A stretch of DNA of 5,811 nt, taken from Burkholderiales bacterium (lineage in GTDB: Bacteria > Pseudomonadota > Gammaproteobacteria > Burkholderiales > Burkholderiaceae). The notes below the pieces were generated by a model. That model was given only the letters and a program-made list of their open reading frames with translations, did not search any database and had not been told where the DNA came from. This document shows, piece after piece, positions 1 to 5,559 of this stretch. The stretch is from contig CAHJWV010000056.1 in NCBI GenBank assembly GCA_903643055.1, positions 1 to 5,811 of the forward strand. The letters are read 5' to 3'. Position numbers and translations under genes: made by a program. Every line of letters begins with the position of its first letter. The first letter of the stretch is position 1.

Positions 1-247
1 GCGCGTGTTTGTGCAAGGCGGCGGATGTTCAGGCTTTCAATATGGATTCACATTCGACGAAATCGTCAACGATGACGATACGCAGATGAGCAAGAACGGC
101 GTGACCTTGCTGATTGATGCGATGAGCCTGCAGTATTTGGCTGGCGCAGAGATCGACTACAAAGATGATCTGCAAGGGGCTCAATTCGTGATCAAAAATC
201 CGAATGCGACGACCACCTGCGGATGCGGGTCAAGTTTCTCGGTTTGA
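1..247 (+). CDS. erpA: Iron-sulfur cluster insertion protein ErpA (5' end cut off)
   Basis: A-type Fe-S carrier of the IscA/ErpA/HesB family, which passes assembled clusters to cytosolic apoproteins. The window starts inside the gene: the reading frame begins at base 2 (Arg, then the GTG valine at 5) and stops with TGA at 245-247, giving about 81 visible residues. ErpA is usually 114-123 residues, so roughly the first 35-40 are missing. All three cluster-ligand cysteines of the family are visible: one in [11 protein letters not shown] near the visible start, and the CxC pair in [12 protein letters not shown] at the C-terminus. The wording of these motifs, and the stretch [19 protein letters not shown] before the CxC, favour ErpA over IscA. 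The GTG at base 5 is an internal valine, not a start. The gene ends 17 nt before a strong terminator and converges on anmK. Its promoter lies outside the window. Confidence 0.95.
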   Translation, partial: RVFVQGGGCSGFQYGFTFDEIVNDDDTQMSKNGVTLLIDAMSLQYLAGAEIDYKDDLQGAQFVIKNPNATTTCGCGSSFSV

Positions 248-264
248 TTAGAAGTTGACACAGT

Positions 265-294
265 AAAAAAAGCCACCGTGAGGTGGCTTTTTTT
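265..294. terminator. Bidirectional intrinsic terminator between erpA and anmK
   Basis: A perfect hairpin with stem GCCACC (272-277), loop GTGA (278-281) and stem GGTGGC (282-287) is flanked by seven A on the left (265-271) and seven T on the right (288-294). The A and T tracts can also pair, so the whole inverted repeat is 13 bp. Read on either strand it is a GC stem followed by a U-tract, so it can end transcription of erpA from the left and anmK from the right. The anmK stop codon (293-295) lies partly inside the outer arm. Confidence 0.93.
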
Positions 295-1411
295 ATTTGG
301 CAGGGTATCGTGCCCCGAGCACGCGAGGGCCGGCCGCACCGGTCACGAGATTCAGATTGCCAGCATGTCGCTCCGCATGTGCTTGGGCTAACCATGCGAA
401 TGCGCAAGCTTCGACTTGTTGCGTCGGGATGCCGTGAGTGTCCGTGGATTGAACGCTGACCTGTGGCAAATGGAATGCCAAGCGGCGCATCAGATGGGAG
501 TTCAGCGCGCCGCCGCCGCAAACCAACAGGGTAATGGCGTCTTTGCCAAAGGTGCGAACTGCATCGGCACAACTAACGGCTGTCAGTTCACACAGCGTGG
601 CTTGAATGTCTGCCGGCTGATGGACTTCTTTTGCTTGTGAAAGCTTCTTGGTCAGCCAGGTTGGATTGAACAAGTCGCGTCCCGTGCTCTTTGGTGGGGG
701 AGCTGAGAAATAAGGTTCATCGAGAAGTGTCGCCAACAGCTGTTTGGACACTGACCCGCTCGAGGCCCAATCTCCATTTCGATCAAATGGATGTCCGGTA
801 TGCAGAAGGCACCATTCATCCATCAGCGCATTTGCTGGGCCGCAATCGAAGCCCAAGGTTTCGCCACTGGCTTTGAGTATCGTCAAATTGCTGATGCCGC
901 CCAGGTTCAGCACACACATGTTGAGGTCATTGCGGCCAAACATCGCGCGATGAAAAGCAGGGACTAGCGGCGCACCTTGTCCACCGGCCGCAATGTCTCG
1001 GCTGCGGAAGTCTGCAATGACGTCAATGCCAGTCAGCTCTGCAAGAAGGGCAGCGTTGTTGATTTGGCAGCTGTATCCGATGCCGTCGATGGCACCGGGT
1101 TGATGCCGAACGGTTTGGCCATGCGCGCCGACGGCTTGAATGTCTGCAGCGCTAAGCCGTGCCATCTCAAGGAGATCTGCAATGACCAAGGTATAGATCT
1201 TTGCGAGTGCGTTGCCGGCTAATGCCGCCCGATGCAGTTCGTTGGGTCCCGCCGTATTGAGTGCCAGGAACTCTTGTTGCAGTTCGCCGGGAAAGCTTCG
1301 ATGCGCATGCGCAAGAACGCTGATTCTTCCGGAGCTGGAGAAGTCGGCGATGATGCCATCTACGCCGTCGAGCGAGGTGCCCGACATCAAGCCTGCAAAC
1401 AACTCAGCCAT
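293..1411 (-). CDS. anmK: Anhydro-N-acetylmuramic acid kinase AnmK
   Basis: Cytosolic enzyme of peptidoglycan recycling: it uses ATP and water to open 1,6-anhydro-MurNAc and phosphorylate it to MurNAc-6-phosphate. The 372 residues match the usual length (about 360-390). Visible motifs are the N-terminal phosphate-binding loop MSGTSLDG (9-16), GAHGQTVRH (95-103), ADFRSRDIAAGGQGAPLVPAFH (133-154), NLGGISN (169-175), LGFDCGPANALMD (186-198), VCGGGALN (297-304) and VEACAFAWLA (333-342). D189 in the FDxGP motif is my candidate for the catalytic base, from memory of the Pseudomonas enzyme. The ATG at 1411-1409 puts the N-terminus where the family expects it, and I see no in-frame ATG, GTG or TTG in the short gap upstream. 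That start has no Shine-Dalgarno sequence of its own. The gene follows the M23 peptidase gene by 26 nt on the same strand, so it is probably co-transcribed and translationally coupled. The TAA stop (295-293) runs into the terminator. Confidence 0.96.
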   Translation of the reverse strand: MAELFAGLMSGTSLDGVDGIIADFSSSGRISVLAHAHRSFPGELQQEFLALNTAGPNELHRAALAGNALAKIYTLVIADLLEMARLSAADIQAVGAHGQTVRHQPGAIDGIGYSCQINNAALLAELTGIDVIADFRSRDIAAGGQGAPLVPAFHRAMFGRNDLNMCVLNLGGISNLTILKASGETLGFDCGPANALMDEWCLLHTGHPFDRNGDWASSGSVSKQLLATLLDEPYFSAPPPKSTGRDLFNPTWLTKKLSQAKEVHQPADIQATLCELTAVSCADAVRTFGKDAITLLVCGGGALNSHLMRRLAFHLPQVSVQSTDTHGIPTQQVEACAFAWLAQAHAERHAGNLNLVTGAAGPRVLGARYPAK

Positions 1412-1446
1412 GCTGAATGCGAGGCTTGTCCATGTCGTTATTCTCC
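1404..1446 (-). other. Possible 9-codon relay reading frame with Shine-Dalgarno ahead of anmK
   Basis: A GGAG sequence (1446-1443, inside the last codons of the M23 gene) lies 9 nt before an ATG at 1433-1431. That ATG is out of frame with anmK and opens a 9-codon frame, MDKPRIQHG, ending with TGA at 1406-1404. The stop is a few nucleotides past the anmK ATG (1411-1409). The only recognisable ribosome-binding site here thus serves the mini-frame, and ribosomes finishing it would be well placed to restart on anmK. Seen: the sequence arrangement. Inferred: any function. The mini-frame may be chance. Confidence 0.3.
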
Positions 1447-2856
1447 GTAGGTGGCTACTTGCTCGGTGCCGTCATCGGCGACGGCTACCTGCAGTTGCCG
1501 ACGAAGTTGTTGCGATACGCTGGCCAACTCCTTTTGCGAAGACGGTGACAGCGTGATAGCTTCGGATGTCTTGGCGATGACCAGCGGGTCCTGATGCTGG
1601 CCTTTGACGCGGAACTCGAAGTGCAGATGGGGGCCAGTTGCCCAGCCGGTTGCGCCAACGGCGCCGATTCGCATGCCTTGGTCGACATGTTGGCCATTGC
1701 GAACATCAATGCGGCTCAGGTGTCCGTAAAGCGTAGTGCGATCGTTGCTGTGGCGGATTTGAATAACGTTGCCGTAGCCATTTTGCCAACCGGCAAAGTC
1801 AATCGTGCCGTCACCGACGCTGCGAACCGCCGTCCCTGTCGGAGCCCCGTAATCGACGCCCAGGTGCGCGCGCCAGTTCTTCAAGATCGGATGAAATCGC
1901 ATCGAGAAACCGGAGGTCACTCGCGAGAACTCCATGGGGCTCGAAAGAAAGGCTCGACGCTTACTTTGCCCATCGAAGCCAAAGTAGCCGCCCTTGCCAT
2001 TCCCGTCTTTGAACCAGACCGCGGAATAGGTGTGTCCGTTGCTGACGAATTCAGACGCGAGTACGCGACCCGCCGCTTGATTCCACGTAACGGGTTCGCC
2101 ATCTGCGGTGAGGGCTTCGTAGATGACGCTGAAGGTGTCGCCTTTGCGAAGCTCACGATGGAAATCGATGTCGGTCGAGAAGATCTCGGCCATTTGAACC
2201 GCGACCGGGTCCGGGATGCGTGCTTCGTCGCTGGCTGCAAAGAGTGAACTGCGGATCGTGCCGCTGCCCAGGCGCACCTGCGTTGCGAGCGGTGCCACTT
2301 CGACAGAGGCACTCCAGTTGCCATCGCTGCCGCGTTTGACGCGCAGGCGCGAGAAATGGGTATTGAATTGTTCTGCGTTTTCGGCGGGGTAGCGTGCAAT
2401 CAACTCTTGCAACTCTCCTGCGGCGTTGGTGCTGGCCTGCACCATCTTGCCGGCGCGGCCTTCAAGCAGCTTGCGAGCCGTCTTGTCGATGCGCAAGAAG
2501 GTGGCAGCTGCCGCGTCGGCCACATTCATTCGTGCCAAAAGGCTGTCGACGGTGTCGGCGTTGCGCGTCAAGTCACTGCGATAGAGTTGCAGATCGTGGC
2601 TGGCCAAGGCTTCGAGCTGTGTATCGATGTTTTCTGTCGTGACGATTTCCGTCACGAGGCGCCGCGGCAGGTCGGCTGCATCAGGGGCCAATGGCGCGAT
2701 GCCGAAAGCCGTAACGCCAAAGCCCATCAGGATCGAAACCACGATGCTGGTCAATGCACGGGGGTGGCGGCTGACAAACTGTCCGGTGCGCGACGACACA
2801 TCGGCGACGGCGCGATCAAGAGATTCCAACGAGCTCAATTTGGGCGAAGGCCGCAA
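1438..2856 (-). CDS. Membrane-anchored M23 family peptidoglycan metallopeptidase, MepM-like
   Basis: Probable zinc DD-endopeptidase acting in the periplasm on peptide cross-links of peptidoglycan. The 472 residues are close to E. coli MepM (about 440). Layout: a short cytoplasmic N-terminus, one hydrophobic segment at about 34-56 (signal anchor), a helical linker, a Csd3/MepM-type middle domain at about 160-310 (with DFHRELRKGDTFSVIYE at 241-257), and the M23 catalytic domain at about 315-420. The zinc and catalytic residues are present: H331 and D335 in HLGVDY, H389 in YGHL, and H410/H412 in HLHFE. No LysM repeat is apparent. A roughly 50-residue Gln/Ser-rich tail follows the catalytic domain. 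The proposed start is TTG (2856-2854): the frame is open back to a stop at 2907-2905 but I find no ATG, GTG or other TTG there. Later TTG codons (residues 7 and 10) and GTG at residue 20 are alternatives that keep the membrane segment. Upstream of anmK, divergent from tyrS. Confidence 0.9.
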   Translation of the reverse strand: MRPSPKLSSLESLDRAVADVSSRTGQFVSRHPRALTSIVVSILMGFGVTAFGIAPLAPDAADLPRRLVTEIVTTENIDTQLEALASHDLQLYRSDLTRNADTVDSLLARMNVADAAAATFLRIDKTARKLLEGRAGKMVQASTNAAGELQELIARYPAENAEQFNTHFSRLRVKRGSDGNWSASVEVAPLATQVRLGSGTIRSSLFAASDEARIPDPVAVQMAEIFSTDIDFHRELRKGDTFSVIYEALTADGEPVTWNQAAGRVLASEFVSNGHTYSAVWFKDGNGKGGYFGFDGQSKRRAFLSSPMEFSRVTSGFSMRFHPILKNWRAHLGVDYGAPTGTAVRSVGDGTIDFAGWQNGYGNVIQIRHSNDRTTLYGHLSRIDVRNGQHVDQGMRIGAVGATGWATGPHLHFEFRVKGQHQDPLVIAKTSEAITLSPSSQKELASVSQQLRRQLQVAVADDGTEQVATYGE

Positions 2857-2891
2857 GGCCTTGTAAAGAGCGTCGACAGGAGCCTGACGCT
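2847..2891 (-). promoter_or_regulatory. Two inverted repeats over the start of the M23 gene
   Basis: On the transcribed minus strand the first repeat is AGCGTC (2891-2886) and GACGCT (2874-2869) with an 11-nt loop. The second is AAGGCC (2862-2857), loop TTGC (2856-2853), GGCCTT (2852-2847), a perfect 6-bp stem. The proposed TTG start codon lies in that tetraloop, and the only SD-like sequence nearby (AAGG) is in the stem. As RNA these would be two hairpins 6 nt apart at the translation start. No T-tract follows, so they are not terminators. The repeats are seen; a role in limiting translation is inferred. The second one may be partly a by-product of coding sequence. Confidence 0.4.
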
Positions 2892-3043
2892 TGGGTTTGT
2901 CGATTCAATGCGAGAGGCGTCCACTAGAATCCCGGATGCTTGGCAGGCCCTCATTTCGGGGCTATCCACCGCGGTGCGAGGCAGTATAGCGATCGCGTTC
3001 GAGTCCATTCCCTGGAAGTCCCCACAGTTCACTAAGCAGATCC
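2857..3043. promoter_or_regulatory. Divergent intergenic control region, M23 gene and tyrS
   Basis: 187 bp without a convincing gene. It must hold the promoters of both divergent transcription units, because no other upstream space exists. Candidate elements: TATACT on the minus strand (2988-2983) and TATAGC on the plus strand (2985-2990), sharing one TATA core; TAGAAT on the plus strand (2925-2930) as an alternative tyrS -10. None has a good -35 at 16-18 nt, so all assignments are weak. The shared core would give a leader of about 120 nt for the M23 gene and about 45 nt for tyrS. The TAGAAT alternative would give about 105 nt for tyrS. Confidence 0.45.
2967..2976. repeat. 10-bp perfect palindrome in the divergent promoter region
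   Basis: CACCGCGGTG reads the same on both strands. It lies 6 bp from the TATA core at 2983-2990, about where a minus-strand transcript would start. A second palindrome, GCGATCGC (2989-2996), overlaps the other side of the core. Position suits an operator for a dimeric regulator, but short GC-rich palindromes also arise by chance in DNA of this composition. Confidence 0.35.
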
Positions 3044-4309
3044 ATGTCTCAGATCGAAACCTCGGCAGTGCCTTCGAATTCACCACGTTCTGCTGTCAAA
3101 CATCCCATCACTGATTCGGTTCAGGAGGCGATGGCGATTTCGAAACGAGGCTGCGACGAGTTGTTGCCAGAGGCTGATTGGTTGAGCAAGCTGGCACGTT
3201 CAGAAGCAACGGGCGTGCCACTGCGCATCAAGCTGGGGCTGGACCCTACCGCCCCAGACATCCATATCGGCCATACCGTCGTGCTGAACCAGATGCGCCA
3301 GCTTCAAGATCTGGGGCACACGGTCATATTTCTCATCGGCGACTTCACATCGATGATTGGCGACCCTTCCGGGCGCAATACAACACGCCCTCCACTGACT
3401 GCAGAGCAGATCAAGGCGAACGCGCAGACCTATTACAAGCAAGCCAGCCTGGTGCTGGACCCCAGCAAGACGGAGATTCGCTACAACTCCGAATGGAGCG
3501 ATCCGCTGGGCGCGCGGGGCATGATCCAACTGGCCGCGAAGTACACGGTCGCGCGGATGATGGAACGCGATGACTTCACGAAGCGCTTCAAGGACGGAAT
3601 TCCGATCAGCGTGCACGAATTTCTGTACCCACTGATGCAGGGTTATGACTCGGTGGCGCTGAAGAGCGATCTGGAGCTGGGCGGCACCGATCAGAAGTTC
3701 AATCTGTTGGTGGGGCGCGCATTGCAAAGCGAGTACGGCCAGGAGCCGCAGTGCATCTTGACCATGCCGTTGCTGGAAGGGCTCGACGGTGTCGAGAAGA
3801 TGTCCAAGAGCAAGGGCAACTACATCGGCATCACGGAGCCGGCGAACAGCATGTTCGCAAAGCTCCTGTCGATCAGCGACACCCTGATGTGGCGCTACTT
3901 CACGTTGCTGAGCTTCCGTTCGGAAGCCGAGATCGCGAAGTTCAAGAGCGAGACCGAAGGCGGGCGCAATCCCAAGGAAGTGAAGGTGTTGCTGGCCAAG
4001 GAAATCACCAGCCGCTTTCATGACGCCGCAGCAGCTGAAGCCGCCGAAGCCGATTTCAACAACCGCGCCAAGGGCGGCGTGCCGGATGAAATCGACGAGA
4101 TCGCTTTGTCTGGCGCACCGCTGGGCATAGCCGCGTTGCTGAAGCAGGCGAATCTGGCGACGTCCGGCAGCGAGGCCGGGCGCTTGATCGATGGTGCAGG
4201 CGTTCGCGTTGACGGCGCAGTGATCAGCGACAAGGGACTCAAACTGCCTGCAGGTGTTTATGTGGTGCAGGTCGGCAAACGCAAGTTCGCCCGTGTGACG
4301 CTGAGCTGA
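3044..4309 (+). CDS. tyrS: Tyrosyl-tRNA synthetase
   Basis: Class I aminoacyl-tRNA synthetase that charges tRNA-Tyr with tyrosine using ATP, in the cytosol. The 421 residues fit the beta-proteobacterial form. The Rossmann catalytic domain (about 35-290) carries the HIGH signature at 74-77 (PDIHIGHT), [11 protein letters not shown] (193-203), GGTDQKFN (213-220) and an intact KMSKS loop at 252-256. A C-terminal S4-like RNA-binding domain spans about 357-420. The start ATG at 3044 includes a 20-30 residue extension ending in [10 protein letters not shown], which resembles relatives in Burkholderiales, so I keep it. Its ribosome-binding site is weak (AAGCAGA region, 3034-3040). An AGGAGG at 3123-3128 precedes an in-frame ATG at 3131, but only 2 nt separate them. 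First gene of a tight plus-strand cluster; the next start is 6 nt after the stop. No T-box-like leader is visible, as expected for a proteobacterium. Confidence 0.97.
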   Translation: MSQIETSAVPSNSPRSAVKHPITDSVQEAMAISKRGCDELLPEADWLSKLARSEATGVPLRIKLGLDPTAPDIHIGHTVVLNQMRQLQDLGHTVIFLIGDFTSMIGDPSGRNTTRPPLTAEQIKANAQTYYKQASLVLDPSKTEIRYNSEWSDPLGARGMIQLAAKYTVARMMERDDFTKRFKDGIPISVHEFLYPLMQGYDSVALKSDLELGGTDQKFNLLVGRALQSEYGQEPQCILTMPLLEGLDGVEKMSKSKGNYIGITEPANSMFAKLLSISDTLMWRYFTLLSFRSEAEIAKFKSETEGGRNPKEVKVLLAKEITSRFHDAAAAEAAEADFNNRAKGGVPDEIDEIALSGAPLGIAALLKQANLATSGSEAGRLIDGAGVRVDGAVISDKGLKLPAGVYVVQVGKRKFARVTLS

Positions 4310-4315
4310 GCATCG

Positions 4316-4669
4316 ATGTACCGCCGCTGCCTGTTGGGGCTGGGGTTGATGGCTGCGGGTGTCGTGCATGCCGCGCCTGATGCAGTCGAGCTGGCGCGCA
4401 TCGAGCGTTTGATCCGCTATATCGAACAGCAGAAAGACGTCCAATTCGTGCGCAATGGAACAGCCCATTCGCCCGAGGATGCGGCGAAGTTCCTGCGGGA
4501 CAAATTCAAAAAAATGGGCGAGCTGGTGACCAGCGCGCAAAGCTTCATCGACCAGATTGCCTCTCGTTCCAGCACCACGGGCGAGCCCTACCTGATTCGG
4601 TTTCCAGATGCGCATATCGTTCCGGCGGCGCAATTTTTGACGGATGAACTCCGGCGCATGGACCGTTGA
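4316..4669 (+). CDS. DUF5329 family secreted protein of unknown function
   Basis: Small exported protein, 117 residues. The N-terminus is a typical Sec signal peptide: Arg3-Arg4, a hydrophobic core LLGLGLMAAGVV, and an Ala-type cleavage site around VHA/AP (after residue 19 or 20). The mature part of about 97 residues looks mostly helical. It carries the pattern I associate with DUF5329: FVRNGTAHSPEDAAKFLRDK (44-63) and FIDQIASRSSTTGEPYLIRF (77-96). Cys5 lies too early, and without a lipobox, for a lipoprotein. No catalytic motif is evident, and the function is unknown; the likely site is the periplasm. Start ATG at 4316 is 6 nt after the tyrS stop with only a partial SD (GAG at 4308-4310), which suggests coupling to tyrS. 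The stop overlaps the ATG of the next gene by one base (TGATG). Confidence 0.85.
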   Translation: MYRRCLLGLGLMAAGVVHAAPDAVELARIERLIRYIEQQKDVQFVRNGTAHSPEDAAKFLRDKFKKMGELVTSAQSFIDQIASRSSTTGEPYLIRFPDAHIVPAAQFLTDELRRMDR

Positions 4670-5559
4670 TGCAGGTTCGCAGCTGGTTGAAACTTTCGGC
4701 AGCGGTGGCGCTGGTGACCATTGGATTGAAGGCCGCAGCCTGGTGGCTGACCGGTTCGGTCGGCTTGCTGTCTGACGCCATGGAGTCGATCGTCAATCTG
4801 GCCTCGGCCTTGTTCGCGCTGCTGATGGTCAGCATCGCGCAACGCCCCGCAGACGACGATCATCCGTTCGGGCACACCAAGGCCGAATATTTCTCCAGTG
4901 GCTTCGAAGGAATGCTGATCGCGGGTGCCTCGATGGCCATCTTCTGGGCAGCGGCGCAGCGGGCGTGGTCGCCGCAACCAATTCAATCATTGAGTGCGGG
5001 CTTGGCGCTGGCCATCGTGGCTTCTGTGCTGAATGGCGGTTTGGCTTGGCGAATGCTCGCCGCGGCGAAGCAGCATCGGTCCATTGCGCTGGAGGCCGAT
5101 GCGCGCCATCTGATGACCGATGTCTGGACTTCTGCCGGTGTCGTGATGGGTTTGCTGCTGGCCCGCGCCACGGGGTGGCTGTGGCTGGACCCGTTGCTGG
5201 CGGCGGGTGTGGCGGTCAATATTCTGCGAGAGGGTGTTCATCTGGCATGGCGCTCGATCGATGGCCTGATGGACACGGCGGTGGAGCCGGAAGTTCGCCG
5301 GCAGATCGAACAAACGCTTGCAGGGTTCAACGATCGCTCTTTGCGTTTTGATCACATCGTGACGCGGCGCGCGGGGCAGCGGCGCTTCATCGACATGCAC
5401 ATGCACATGCCGGCACGCTGGACGCTTGGACGTGCTGCTGCGTTGCGAGCCGATGTCGAGCAGGCGCTGATGAGCGCGGTTCCGGGTCTGCGTGCATCCA
5501 TCCAACTGCTGCCAACCAACGTCGAAACTCATTTCGGCGATCCCGACGAGCCCACATGA
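4669..5559 (+). CDS. Cation diffusion facilitator (CDF) family metal transporter
   Basis: Inner-membrane exporter that probably exchanges a divalent metal ion for protons; the metal cannot be read off safely. From the ATG at 4669 it has 296 residues, usual for the family. Six membrane segments are at about 9-29, 31-56, 78-98, 108-128, 146-167 and 170-188, followed by a cytosolic ferredoxin-like domain at about 203-282. Motifs: [19 protein letters not shown] (28-46, TM2), [12 protein letters not shown] (62-73) and [15 protein letters not shown] (141-155, TM5). Aligned from memory with E. coli YiiP, transport-site residues are E39, N43, H147 and D151 instead of Asp-Asp-His-Asp. D62, H65 and H69 match the loop metal site. 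The C-terminal domain keeps H229 and H244 but lacks other metal ligands. A TTG at 4666 could extend it by one codon; the ATG, overlapping the previous stop as TGATG, is preferred. It shares ATGA with dtd. Confidence 0.92.
   Translation: MQVRSWLKLSAAVALVTIGLKAAAWWLTGSVGLLSDAMESIVNLASALFALLMVSIAQRPADDDHPFGHTKAEYFSSGFEGMLIAGASMAIFWAAAQRAWSPQPIQSLSAGLALAIVASVLNGGLAWRMLAAAKQHRSIALEADARHLMTDVWTSAGVVMGLLLARATGWLWLDPLLAAGVAVNILREGVHLAWRSIDGLMDTAVEPEVRRQIEQTLAGFNDRSLRFDHIVTRRAGQRRFIDMHMHMPARWTLGRAAALRADVEQALMSAVPGLRASIQLLPTNVETHFGDPDEPT

Noticed and set aside
255..260. A perfect TTGACA -35 box after erpA
   Set aside because: No -10 follows at 16-18 nt; that position falls in the terminator hairpin, and no plus-strand gene lies downstream.
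1594..2247. A 217-codon plus-strand open frame opposite the M23 catalytic domain
   Set aside because: Shadow of the conserved M23 coding sequence; no motif and no ribosome-binding site.
2946..2962. Short hairpin-like GCCC/GGGC stem in the intergenic region
   Set aside because: Only 4 bp of continuous pairing with a 7-8 nt loop and no T-tract; expected by chance in GC-rich DNA.
2997..3006. GTTCGAGTCC, resembling a tRNA T-arm
   Set aside because: The flanking bases do not form the 5-bp T-stem, and no acceptor stem or anticodon arm can be drawn around it.
2356..3114. A 252-codon plus-strand open frame crossing the M23 gene 5' end and the intergenic region
   Set aside because: Antisense to a gene with intact catalytic motifs, runs through the divergent promoter region into the tyrS start, and has no family resemblance.
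3200..4633. A 477-codon open frame on the minus strand opposite tyrS and the DUF5329 gene
   Set aside because: It mirrors the codons of two well-supported genes, its translation is low-complexity in His, Gln, Ala, Arg and Leu, and it shows no recognisable domain. Such antisense frames are common in GC-rich coding DNA.
4666..4668. TTG one codon before the CDF start
   Set aside because: The adjacent ATG at 4669 overlaps the previous stop as TGATG, a common coupled start; the TTG adds only one residue.
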